Below, piece by piece: positions 1 to 9,080 of a DNA stretch of 64,000 bases. A model generated the notes under the pieces. The model was not told the DNA's origin. It searched no databases and saw nothing but the letters and a program-made list of their open reading frames with translations. Location: positions 329,546 through 393,545 of the forward strand of contig CANNCM010000002.1 in NCBI GenBank assembly GCA_947503105.1, written 5' to 3'. Source of the DNA: an uncultured Flavobacteriaceae bacterium. GTDB taxonomy: Bacteria > Bacteroidota > Bacteroidia > Flavobacteriales > Flavobacteriaceae. Positions within the stretch are counted from its first letter, which is position 1. Every line of letters begins with the position of its first letter. Both the position numbers and the translations under genes were made by a program.

Positions 1-2
1 GT

Positions 3-200
3 TTGACCAATCAAATTGGCGAAGAGTTAAAAACAATTTTAGGAACCCACGATGTTGCCGTTGTCATTGACGCCAAACATCTCTGCGTTTCGTCTAGAGG
101 AATAAAGGACGAAACGTCATCAACAGTCACTGCATTTTATAGTGGTGAATTTACCAACTCAGCAAAAATTGCAGAGCTCAATAATTATATAAATTCATAA
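3..200 (+). CDS. folE: GTP cyclohydrolase I, C-terminal part (5' end outside window)
   Basis: Protein contains the FolE C-terminal motif VVIDAKHLCVSSRGIKDETSSTVTAFYSGEF; truncated by left window edge. Confidence 0.9.
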   Translation: MTNQIGEELKTILGTHDVAVVIDAKHLCVSSRGIKDETSSTVTAFYSGEFTNSAKIAELNNYINS

Positions 201-201
201 T

Positions 202-426
202 ATGAGTCCAGTAGAAAAAGGAGAAGAATTTTTAACGAAAAGTTTAAAATTTAAAAATACAAGCGAAAGAATTGAAGCTTCAAGAGAAGTCAAGGCCTTG
301 ATTCTCGACATCAATGAAATTTACAAAACCAATAAAGATCAAAAATTAATGGATTTGATGAAAGATTTGACATTGATTAAACAGAAGATAGAAAAACGAT
401 TAAAAGGAAGGCCATTAACATCATGA
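202..426 (+). CDS. small conserved hypothetical protein between folE and SDR
   Basis: Intact 74 aa ORF, tightly spaced with folE (1 nt gap) and overlapping the SDR start by 4 nt. Confidence 0.75.
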   Translation: MSPVEKGEEFLTKSLKFKNTSERIEASREVKALILDINEIYKTNKDQKLMDLMKDLTLIKQKIEKRLKGRPLTS

Positions 427-1106
427 AAACAATCATTATTGTCGGCGGTAGCAGAGGCATTGGAAAAGCGAGTATCGAAACGCTTTTGCCCAATAATAAG
501 GTGATCAATATCAGTAGAAATGCACCAGAAGTCGAGCATCAAAATTTAACGCATTACAACTGTGATGTTTTATCTGATGAACTTCCAAATATTGAAGTTG
601 CAGATGGTTTGATCTATTGTCCTGGAAGCATCAATTTGAAACCCTTCAAGAGGTTGAATTTAGAAGATTTTAGAAATGATTTTGAGATCAATGTCATTGG
701 AGCGATCAAAAGTATTCAGGCCTACTCTCCTGCTCTATTAAAGTCGGAGTCTGCTTCAATAGTACTTTTCAGTACAGTTGCGACAGCAATGGGTATGCCA
801 TTTCATGCGAGTGTGGCGACAGCAAAATCCGCTGTTGAAGGTCTTATGAAATCTGTTGCAGCAGATCTTGCACCAAAAGTGAGGGTCAATGCAATTGCGC
901 CAACACTCACAGAAACAGATTTGGCCGCAAAACTTCTACGTAACGAGCGCATGGTAGAAAATACGATCCAAAGACATCCGCTAAAAAAATTCTTAAATCC
1001 AAAAGAAGTAGCAACAATGGTTGACTACTTAATTTCCGATGGATCTAAGTCTATTTCTGGGCAAGTTTTTAAAATGGATTGTGGAATAGTTTCTCTAAAA
1101 GTTTAA
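423..1106 (+). CDS. SDR family NAD(P)-dependent oxidoreductase
   Basis: N-terminal GGSRGIG Rossmann motif and C-terminal SDR features; catalytic region partly atypical (HASVATAKSA). Confidence 0.9.
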   Translation: MKTIIIVGGSRGIGKASIETLLPNNKVINISRNAPEVEHQNLTHYNCDVLSDELPNIEVADGLIYCPGSINLKPFKRLNLEDFRNDFEINVIGAIKSIQAYSPALLKSESASIVLFSTVATAMGMPFHASVATAKSAVEGLMKSVAADLAPKVRVNAIAPTLTETDLAAKLLRNERMVENTIQRHPLKKFLNPKEVATMVDYLISDGSKSISGQVFKMDCGIVSLKV

Positions 1107-1108
1107 GT

Positions 1109-1657
1109 ATGAAAAAATTAAAACTATTGTTTTTGGTTTTATTTATAACAAACCTGAATCAAGCGAAAGCACAACACGATAATACTATGAATATTTACGA
1201 TATTAAAATTAATGCATTAGATGGATCGCCCATAGCGCTGAAGACCTATGAAGGAAAATACATTTTGTTTGTCAATGTAGCCTCCGAATGTGGTTTTACA
1301 AATCAATACGAAGGGTTACAAAAGCTCTACGATACTTACAAAAATGATCTAATGATCATTGGAGTGCCATGCAATCAATTTGGGCAGCAAGAACCTGGAA
1401 GTTCGGAACAAATTCAATCTTTTTGTAAGAAAAATTATGGCGTTACTTTTTTGATGACCGAAAAAATAAAAGTTAAAGGAAAGGACAAACATCCGCTTTA
1501 TGAGTGGCTTACAAATAAAGATTTAAATGGCGTTAAAAGTACTTCTGTAAAATGGAATTTTCAGAAATATATTGTTGGTAGAAATGGTGAATTTATTGAC
1601 TACTTCTATTCAATGACAAAACCCATGAGTAGTAAAATTACAAAATTAATTCAGTAG
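1109..1657 (+). CDS. glutathione peroxidase, probably exported
   Basis: NVASECGFTNQYEGLQ active-site motif, WNFQKYIVGRNGE; internal ATG at 1109 follows the SDR stop and gives a signal-peptide-like N-terminus. Confidence 0.9.
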   Translation: MKKLKLLFLVLFITNLNQAKAQHDNTMNIYDIKINALDGSPIALKTYEGKYILFVNVASECGFTNQYEGLQKLYDTYKNDLMIIGVPCNQFGQQEPGSSEQIQSFCKKNYGVTFLMTEKIKVKGKDKHPLYEWLTNKDLNGVKSTSVKWNFQKYIVGRNGEFIDYFYSMTKPMSSKITKLIQ

Positions 1658-1659
1658 AA

Positions 1660-1830
1660 ATGTTTGGACTATTCAAGAAAAAAACGGAAACTGAGAAATT
1701 GCAAAACCGCTATAAAAAGTTGATGGCAGAATGGCATAATTTGTCTTCTACAGACCGCTCAGCAAGTGATGCAAAATATGCTGAAGCACAAGAGGTTTTG
1801 GACGAAATCGAAAAATTAGAACAACACTAA
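1660..1830 (+). CDS. small Lacal_2735-like/hypothetical protein (56 aa), absent from the supplied ORF track
   Basis: Read directly: MFGLFKKKTETEKLQNRYKKLMAEWHNLSSTDRSASDAKYAEAQEVLDEIEKLEQH*, starting 2 nt after the GPx stop. Confidence 0.7.
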   Translation: MFGLFKKKTETEKLQNRYKKLMAEWHNLSSTDRSASDAKYAEAQEVLDEIEKLEQH

Positions 1831-1935
1831 AGCATCATCGACAAAATTAAAAGCATAAAAATATAGGCCGATATGGTGTTTAAAACTACATCAAGCGAAT
1901 GCTTAGTGTAACAGAAAAAAATAGGAAATAAACAC

Positions 1936-2397
1936 ATGAAATTTACAGCGACATTAATATTGTTTTTAGCTCTGAATTTTGGAGCTTTAGGGATTGGTAC
2001 GTTGCTAATGGGTAATGGCCCAGAGTCGTTGTGGTACACTACATTACATCAAGCCCCTTGGACGCCAATGGGATGGATTTTTGGTGCAGCTTGGACCTGT
2101 GTTATGATTTTCTTTTCTGTTTTTATGACGTTTTTTCTTCAAAATGAAAACATTAAAAAAGTTTGGCTGTTATTTGCTCTACAATTTGTTTTAAATGTGT
2201 CTTGGAATTATGTTTTTTTTAATCAACACCTTGCAGGTCTTGGCCTTTTGATCATTGTTTTACTTACTGCACTGACTTTTTATTTTTTATTCGCCTTCAA
2301 ATCAACATTAAACAATAACCGATATTTTGTTTTGCCTTATTGCCTTTGGCTTTTGATTGCCACATCACTAAATGCTTATATCGTACTTTATAATTAA
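1936..2397 (+). CDS. tspO: TspO/MBR family tryptophan-rich sensory protein
   Basis: W-rich 5-TM protein, APWTPMGWIFGAAWT and NVSWNYVFF motifs. Confidence 0.9.
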   Translation: MKFTATLILFLALNFGALGIGTLLMGNGPESLWYTTLHQAPWTPMGWIFGAAWTCVMIFFSVFMTFFLQNENIKKVWLLFALQFVLNVSWNYVFFNQHLAGLGLLIIVLLTALTFYFLFAFKSTLNNNRYFVLPYCLWLLIATSLNAYIVLYN

Positions 2398-2865
2398 ATG
2401 AAAATATACACTTTACACACCAAACAGAATCTTCCAATTTCTGTAGACGACGCTTGGAAATTCTTGTCCAGTCCAGAAAATTTAAAAACCATCACACCAG
2501 ATTATATGGGGTTCCATATTCTTTCTGGTGCTGACCGTGAGATGTTTCCAGGGCAAATTATTCAATACATCGTTACACCCGTATTAGGCATAAAAACCAA
2601 ATGGGTTACAGAAATTACGCATGTCAAAGACAAGGCATACTTTGTGGATGAGCAGCGTTTTGGTCCATATGCTCTATGGCATCACAAACATTTTATACGT
2701 CCCATTGATGGTGGTGTAGAAATGGAAGATATTGTAGATTACAAATTGCCTTTTGGAGCATTGGGAAGACTAGCGCATCCGATTTTGGTCAAGCCAAAAT
2801 TAAAAGAAATATTTGAGTATCGTCAAAAGAAACTAATTGAACTTTTTGGCCCCTTCAAATCATGA
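2398..2865 (+). CDS. SRPBCC family (cell-division-inhibitor-like) protein
   Basis: ENLKTITPDYMGF...W...DEQRFGPYALWHHKHFIRP...DIVDYKLPFG pattern of SRPBCC proteins found with photolyases. Confidence 0.8.
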   Translation: MKIYTLHTKQNLPISVDDAWKFLSSPENLKTITPDYMGFHILSGADREMFPGQIIQYIVTPVLGIKTKWVTEITHVKDKAYFVDEQRFGPYALWHHKHFIRPIDGGVEMEDIVDYKLPFGALGRLAHPILVKPKLKEIFEYRQKKLIELFGPFKS

Positions 2866-4163
2866 ATCCAACAGCACTATTTTGGTTTAGAAGAGATTTG
2901 CGTTTACATGATCAACATGGGTTGTATCAAGCTTTAAAAGCACACAAAAGCACTCTACTTATTTTTATTTTTGACACCGAAATTCTCGATAACTTAGAAA
3001 AAGATGATGCTCGTGTAGATTTTATTTATCATCAATTAGAGGCACTAAATAAAACACTAGAAAAGTACAACTCTGCTATTCAAACCTATTATGGAAACCC
3101 TTTTAAGATCATTCAAAAATTAACAAAAGAAAATAAGATTGAAGCCGTATATACAAATCATGATTATGAACCTTATGCGATTCAAAGAGATCAAAAAATT
3201 GGTGGGTATTTAAAAGAACATCAAATTGAATTTAATACCTACAAAGATCAGGTTATTTTTGAAAAAAACGAGGTCACAAAAGATGATGGACTACCCTATA
3301 AAGTATTTACGCCATATTCAAAAAAGTGGTTGAGTTTGTTTGAAGAAAATTGCGTTGATCCATTTCCGTGTGAAACACTTTTGGACCATTGTACAAAAAT
3401 TGAATCTCCAATATGGATAGAAATGAAAGCCATGGGCTTTACACCTTCTCCGGTAAAGATTACACCCTATATTTTGGACAAGAATTTGATTGATTTATAT
3501 GAAGAAAAAAGAAACACCCCCTCAGTAGCAGGAACATCTAGACTAGGGCCTCATCTAAGGTTTGGGACTGTAAGTGTGCGTGAGATTGTATCAAAAGCAA
3601 AACAAAGAGACAACATCACATTCTTGAAAGAACTCATTTGGCGTGAATTTTTTATGCAAATATTATGGCATTTTCCGCATACAGTTTCCAAAAGTTTCAA
3701 ACCACAATATGAAGGTATTCAATGGCGAAACAATCAAGAGGAATTTGAAAAATGGTGTGCTGGTAAAACAGGCTACCCGCTTGTCGATGCCGGTATGCGC
3801 GAGTTGAATGCAACAGGGTTTATGCACAATAGAGTGCGTATGTTGGTGGGAAGTTTTTTGTGCAAACACTTACTTATTGATTGGCGTTGGGGCGAGGCCT
3901 ATTTTGCTCAAAAACTTCATGATTTTGAATTATCGAGTAATGTCAGTAATTGGCAATGGGTAGCAGGCTGTGGTGTAGATGCTGCGCCATATTTTAGAAT
4001 TTTTAATCCCACAACGCAAATCACCAAATTTGATAAAGAACATACATACATCAAAAAATGGGTGCCTGAGTATCAGGAGTTTAACTATCCTGCTCCAATT
4101 GTAGATCATAAATTCGCTAGGGAACGTTGCTTAGATACCTATAAAAAAGCCCTGAACAAATAA
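2862..4163 (+). CDS. deoxyribodipyrimidine photolyase / cryptochrome family
   Basis: LFWFRRDLRLHD N-terminus; FAD-domain motifs WREFFMQ, WCAGKTGYPLVDAGMRELNATGFMHNRVRM, SNVSNWQWVAGCGVDAAPYFRIFNP. Confidence 0.95.
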   Translation: MNPTALFWFRRDLRLHDQHGLYQALKAHKSTLLIFIFDTEILDNLEKDDARVDFIYHQLEALNKTLEKYNSAIQTYYGNPFKIIQKLTKENKIEAVYTNHDYEPYAIQRDQKIGGYLKEHQIEFNTYKDQVIFEKNEVTKDDGLPYKVFTPYSKKWLSLFEENCVDPFPCETLLDHCTKIESPIWIEMKAMGFTPSPVKITPYILDKNLIDLYEEKRNTPSVAGTSRLGPHLRFGTVSVREIVSKAKQRDNITFLKELIWREFFMQILWHFPHTVSKSFKPQYEGIQWRNNQEEFEKWCAGKTGYPLVDAGMRELNATGFMHNRVRMLVGSFLCKHLLIDWRWGEAYFAQKLHDFELSSNVSNWQWVAGCGVDAAPYFRIFNPTTQITKFDKEHTYIKKWVPEYQEFNYPAPIVDHKFARERCLDTYKKALNK

Positions 4164-4174
4164 AAACAAGCGTT

Positions 4175-5488
4175 CTAGGATTCTATACGCTCAATTTTTG
4201 CTCCGATTGCTTTTAATCGTGTATCAATATTTTGATACCCTCTATCAATTTGCTCAATATTATGTATCGTAGAAGTGCCTTTCGCAGAAAGCGCAGCGAT
4301 CAATAATGAGATACCGGCTCTAATATCTGGAGACGTCATCGTTGTGGCTTTTAACTGAGATTTAAAATCATGACCAATAACAGATGCTCTGTGGGGATCG
4401 CAGAGAATAACTTTTGCCCCCATATCTATTAACTTATCAACAAAAAACAAACGGCTTTCAAACATTTTTTGATGAATCAAAACACTACCACGAGCTTGTG
4501 TTGCCACAACTAATATAATACTCAAAAGGTCTGGTGTGAATCCTGGCCATGGTGCATCAGAAATGGTCAAAATAGAGCCGTCTATATAATTTTGAACTTC
4601 ATAACCGTCTTTATGTGCTGGTATATAGATGTCGTCATCTTTACGTTCTACAGTAATTCCTAATTTTCTAAAAACATTTGGAATTACACCCAAATCGTCC
4701 CAACTCACATTTTTTATGGTCAATTCACTTTTTGTCATAGCAGCCAGTCCAATCCAACTTCCAATTTCTATCATGTCTGGAAGCATAGTATGTTCTGTAC
4801 CTCCTAATGAATCGACGCCTTCAATGCTAAGAAGATTAGATCCAATGCCTCTAATTTTGGCCCCCATTCTGTTCAACATTTTGCAAAGTTGTTGCAAATA
4901 GGGCTCGCAAGCTGCATTATAAATTGTTGTTGTGCCATTGGCCAAAACAGCAGCCATAACAATATTGGCAGTACCAGTTACAGAAGCCTCGTCCAAGAGC
5001 ATATATGCCCCTTGTAATTGATCGGATTCAACACCGTAAAAATAATCTTCTTTGTTGTATCTAAACTTCGCTCCGAGTTTTATAAATCCCTCAAAATGAG
5101 TGTCTAAGCGTCTTCTTCCAATTTTATCACCACCGGGTTTTGGAATATAACCCTTACCAAATCGTGTGAGTAAAGGTCCCACAATCATGATTGAACCTCT
5201 TAGCCCAGCACCATCTACTTTAAACTCTGCAGATTCTAGGTATTCTAAATTGATTTGATCGGCTTGAAAAGTGTAAGTACTTTCTGAAAGTTGCTCAATT
5301 CGAACACCCAATTTGCCTAACAAACGGATCAGTTTATTCACATCAATAATATTTGGGATATTGTGAATGGTAATTTTATCTGAAGTAAGCAATACTGCAC
5401 ACAAAATTTGTAGTGCTTCGTTTTTTGCGCCTTGCGGTTGAATTGATCCTTTGAGTTGATGACCGCCTTCTATTCTAAATGACTTCAA
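4175..5488 (-). CDS. murA: UDP-N-acetylglucosamine 1-carboxyvinyltransferase
   Basis: EPSP-synthase fold protein with LKGSIQPQGAKNEALQ and PGGDKIGRRRLDTH. Confidence 0.95.
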   Translation of the reverse strand: MKSFRIEGGHQLKGSIQPQGAKNEALQILCAVLLTSDKITIHNIPNIIDVNKLIRLLGKLGVRIEQLSESTYTFQADQINLEYLESAEFKVDGAGLRGSIMIVGPLLTRFGKGYIPKPGGDKIGRRRLDTHFEGFIKLGAKFRYNKEDYFYGVESDQLQGAYMLLDEASVTGTANIVMAAVLANGTTTIYNAACEPYLQQLCKMLNRMGAKIRGIGSNLLSIEGVDSLGGTEHTMLPDMIEIGSWIGLAAMTKSELTIKNVSWDDLGVIPNVFRKLGITVERKDDDIYIPAHKDGYEVQNYIDGSILTISDAPWPGFTPDLLSIILVVATQARGSVLIHQKMFESRLFFVDKLIDMGAKVILCDPHRASVIGHDFKSQLKATTMTSPDIRAGISLLIAALSAKGTSTIHNIEQIDRGYQNIDTRLKAIGAKIERIES

Positions 5489-5533
5489 TAGATATGGTTT
5501 TGGTGGATTAGTAAATAAACTTATTTTGGTGCT

Positions 5534-6184
5534 CTAATAACGCTTGCGATTTCGAGTGTTTTTTTTCGATTTATTCGATTTTTTATAATTGTTATTCTTC
5601 CGTTGCATTTTTATCAATGTCGTAGAATCTGCCAATTTTTCTTCGGAGTTTCGAATGTCAATAGTGCCATTTGAAAGCTCGAAAAGGTGATTTAAAATGA
5701 CCACATCCTCTACCGTATCTTTATTCCAATTAAGGAATGATTTTTTCATATGATTGGCAATAGTGATTACCAATGCATTTTTCATATCGCCCTCTTCCCA
5801 CGAAGATGCAACATCAATCATCGTTTTAATATTATTACCATAAAAACGATACTTAGGATAGTTTTGCGGATAATGTAAAGGATCGGGTTTTGCATTTAAA
5901 ATTTCTTCTGATGGTTTTTCAAAAGGAGAATCGGCGTCCAATTTGAATTCAGACATGATAAAAAGCTGATCCCATAGTTTGTGCTGAAAATCTGGAACAT
6001 CGCGCAAATGGGGTTGCATATTACCCATTACAGAAATAATGGCTTTTGCCAATCTATTGCGTTCTTCTTTAGAGTCCTGCGCTAAGGCATGATTTATCAT
6101 TTTTTGAATATGGCGCCCATATTCTGGAATGATAAGGTGTTCGCGTTCTGTGTTATATTCGAGTTGGTCTGTAAAAGCTGTCAT
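5534..6184 (-). CDS. DUF4290 domain-containing protein
   Basis: MTAFTDQLEYNTEREHLIIPEYGRHIQKMI, characteristic Bacteroidota family; internal start chosen at 6184. Confidence 0.8.
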   Translation of the reverse strand: MTAFTDQLEYNTEREHLIIPEYGRHIQKMINHALAQDSKEERNRLAKAIISVMGNMQPHLRDVPDFQHKLWDQLFIMSEFKLDADSPFEKPSEEILNAKPDPLHYPQNYPKYRFYGNNIKTMIDVASSWEEGDMKNALVITIANHMKKSFLNWNKDTVEDVVILNHLFELSNGTIDIRNSEEKLADSTTLIKMQRKNNNYKKSNKSKKNTRNRKRY

Positions 6185-6254
6185 TCTTTGTGTGTACGTT
6201 ATGATCCGCAAAGTACAAAAATTAAACAAAAAAATTGAATTATATAGTAAAGGA

Positions 6255-6548
6255 TTACAATGAGATAACCCCTTCTACATCGCTGCTGATTTGCTTGTAT
6301 TTATCCACAACGGCCTCTGGATTTTTCATGACCACATGTATTGAAATACTAACATAATTCCCTTTTTTAGATACCGTACTATTGATTACTGCACCCAAAT
6401 TATCAAAAACAGATTCTATTTTGTCTATTTTATGTTGTTCTGAGGGAATAATAAATTTGAAAAGATATGCCGTTGGCCACGACGATGTTTCGTAAAGTTG
6501 TGATTTTAATTTTGTATAAAATTCTTCTGAATTATTAGAACTCTGCAT
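6255..6548 (-). CDS. DUF493 family protein
   Basis: Small YbeD-like protein, FKIIPSEQHKIDKIESVF...GNYVSISIHVVMKNPEAV. Confidence 0.75.
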   Translation of the reverse strand: MQSSNNSEEFYTKLKSQLYETSSWPTAYLFKFIIPSEQHKIDKIESVFDNLGAVINSTVSKKGNYVSISIHVVMKNPEAVVDKYKQISSDVEGVISL

Positions 6549-6642
6549 AATGTCTAATTTGTGCTACAAATATACAGCAACTCATATTTTTTATTTAACT
6601 TTTAAATCACGAATTTTACACAATTAAGACATAAAAGCTATC

Positions 6643-7173
6643 ATGCCAAAAAAAATAGCACTCATTGGAGGTCCCGCAACAGGAAAAACAACACTAATCG
6701 ACGCTTTAAAAGCGAAAGGATTTTGTTGTATGGATGAAATTTCTAGGCAAATTACCATTGAAGCTCAAAAAAATGGCGTGAAACAACTCTTTTTGGAAGA
6801 TCCAATTTGGTTTAGCAAACAACTGCTGGAAGCTCGTAAAAATCAATTCTTAGTGTCACAAAACTTCAACGAACCATTAGTTTTTTTTGATAGAGGACTT
6901 CCAGATGTAGTTGCCTATTTGGATTATATTAAATCAGATTTTGATCAAGAGTTTATAGCAGTTTGCGAAACCCACAAATACGATCAGGTTTTTATTCTGC
7001 CGCCATGGAAAGCCATTCACAAAACAGATAATGAACGCTATGAATCTTTTGATCAATTAGTAGAAATTCATGAATATCTCAAAAAATGGTACAATAAATT
7101 TGGGTACACTGCTATTGAAATTGAAAAAGGTTCTATTGAAGATCGACTAGAATTTATTCTCGAAAGTATCTAA
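6643..7173 (+). CDS. AAA family ATPase (NadR/Ttd14-like P-loop)
   Basis: Walker A GGPATGKTT; FFDRGLPD motif. Confidence 0.85.
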   Translation: MPKKIALIGGPATGKTTLIDALKAKGFCCMDEISRQITIEAQKNGVKQLFLEDPIWFSKQLLEARKNQFLVSQNFNEPLVFFDRGLPDVVAYLDYIKSDFDQEFIAVCETHKYDQVFILPPWKAIHKTDNERYESFDQLVEIHEYLKKWYNKFGYTAIEIEKGSIEDRLEFILESI

Positions 7174-7178
7174 ACAAC

Positions 7179-9080
7179 ATGAATCTTCCTCTTCAAATAT
7201 TAGAACGTTATTGGAAGTTTTCCAAATTTAGGCCTCAACAACAAGAGATCATCCAATCTGTTTTGAACCAACAAAACTGCGTTGCCTTACTTCCAACAGG
7301 TGGTGGAAAATCCCTGTGCTTTCAAATTCCAGCACTGATCAAGGATGGTATTTGTATTGTCATCTCCCCGCTTATTGCTTTGATGAATGATCAAGTTTTG
7401 GCACTGAACAACAAAGGAATCAAAGCGACAGCCCTGACAAACTTAAACCAACTGAGCGATTTGGACCGTATTCTCGATAATTGTATTTATGGCGATTACA
7501 AATTCCTTTATATTTCGCCAGAACGTTTGCAAAATCCGCTTGTTCAAGAGCGTATCAGACTAATGAATATAAATTTAATTGCTGTTGATGAAGCGCATTG
7601 TATCAGTCAATGGGGCCATGATTTTAGGCCAGCATATAGATCCATAAATGTTCTGAAAACATTGCATCCAAACGTCACCACCATAGCACTAACGGCATCA
7701 GCAACACAACGGGTTGTAGAAGACATTCAAAACCAACTGAATCTCGAACAACCAAAGCTGTTTAAACATTCATTTTTTAGAAAAAATCTAAGCTATCAAA
7801 CACTGCGTTTTGAAGATAAAAACTTTAAAATCCTAGAACTTCTAAGGACCAACACAGAAAGTGCAATTGTGTATGCAGGGAGCAGATCTGCAACTCAGCA
7901 ACTGGCCAAAATGCTAAATAATAATGGCATTGCTAGTGGGTATTATCACGGTGGATTGAGCACCCACGAAAAAGAGCAACAATATCAGCAGTGGATGACA
8001 AATAAGACAAAAGTTATTGTGGCTACAAATGCTTTCGGAATGGGAATTGACAAAGCTGATGTTTCGATGGTAATCCACGTCAATATACCAGAAAGTATTG
8101 AGCACTATTTTCAAGAGGCAGGCCGAGCTGGTCGTGATCAAAATCATGCTCAAGCGCTACTTTTGGTTGGCCCCAATGATATAGAAATCACAAAAAAATG
8201 GTATCTAGATCAACTTCCTGATGTGAGTTTTTTAAAGTTAATTTATAAAAAACTAAATTCTTATTTTCAAATTGCATATGGCGAATTGAGCGAAGAAAAG
8301 CATGGATTTAATTTCAATTCTTTTTGTGCATTATATGAACTTCCAAAACGAAAAACATACAACGGATTGAAGGTCTTAGATCGGCATGGACTAATTGTCT
8401 TTGAAGAACTATTCAAAAAGAAAGCAACACTTCTCTTTTTGGTTTCTCATAATGCGCTTTCAGAGCATATAAAACACAATAATGAACTCCGATTGATTGT
8501 GACAACAATTTTGAGAACTTACGAAGGAATACACAGCCAAGAAACTTCAATTGATATAGAAAAAATTGCTAAAATGCTCCAAATTGAAGTTGGTACAATT
8601 ATGGAAACACTAAACACTTTAAACACAAAAGAAATCGTAAAATTTAAAAGCATCAACACCGATGCACAAATCACATTTTCACAACCTAGAGAAGACGAAA
8701 AAGCGATCCACAGAATCTCTAAAGAAGTTAAAGCGCATCATCACGTAAAACATACTAAAATCACAGCTGTAATCAATTATATTGAGAATGATAATATTTG
8801 CAAAAGCAAACAGTTACTGAGCTACTTTGATGAACCCTTTTCTGCAAATTGTGGAGTGTGTAATGTGTGTTTAAAAAATAAAAAAACAACAACAACTTTT
8901 AAAAAAGAAACTGTAGATTTGATTTTAAAATTAATCAAAGATCAACCGAGGAGTTCTCGAGCGTTGGAATCCTGTTTATCGCTTTCAACAAAAGAAGTGG
9001 TTGCTGTTTTGAAATACCTGCTGGAGCTCGAAAAAATTGAACAAACACAAACGAATCAATTTAAAATAAAATGTCCATAG
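7179..9080 (+). CDS. recQ: ATP-dependent DNA helicase RecQ
   Basis: FRPQQQEII, LPTGGGKSLCFQIPAL, DEAHCISQWGHDFRP, QEAGRAGRD, zinc-binding CGVCNVC. Confidence 0.95.
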   Translation: MNLPLQILERYWKFSKFRPQQQEIIQSVLNQQNCVALLPTGGGKSLCFQIPALIKDGICIVISPLIALMNDQVLALNNKGIKATALTNLNQLSDLDRILDNCIYGDYKFLYISPERLQNPLVQERIRLMNINLIAVDEAHCISQWGHDFRPAYRSINVLKTLHPNVTTIALTASATQRVVEDIQNQLNLEQPKLFKHSFFRKNLSYQTLRFEDKNFKILELLRTNTESAIVYAGSRSATQQLAKMLNNNGIASGYYHGGLSTHEKEQQYQQWMTNKTKVIVATNAFGMGIDKADVSMVIHVNIPESIEHYFQEAGRAGRDQNHAQALLLVGPNDIEITKKWYLDQLPDVSFLKLIYKKLNSYFQIAYGELSEEKHGFNFNSFCALYELPKRKTYNGLKVLDRHGLIVFEELFKKKATLLFLVSHNALSEHIKHNNELRLIVTTILRTYEGIHSQETSIDIEKIAKMLQIEVGTIMETLNTLNTKEIVKFKSINTDAQITFSQPREDEKAIHRISKEVKAHHHVKHTKITAVINYIENDNICKSKQLLSYFDEPFSANCGVCNVCLKNKKTTTTFKKETVDLILKLIKDQPRSSRALESCLSLSTKEVVAVLKYLLELEKIEQTQTNQFKIKCP

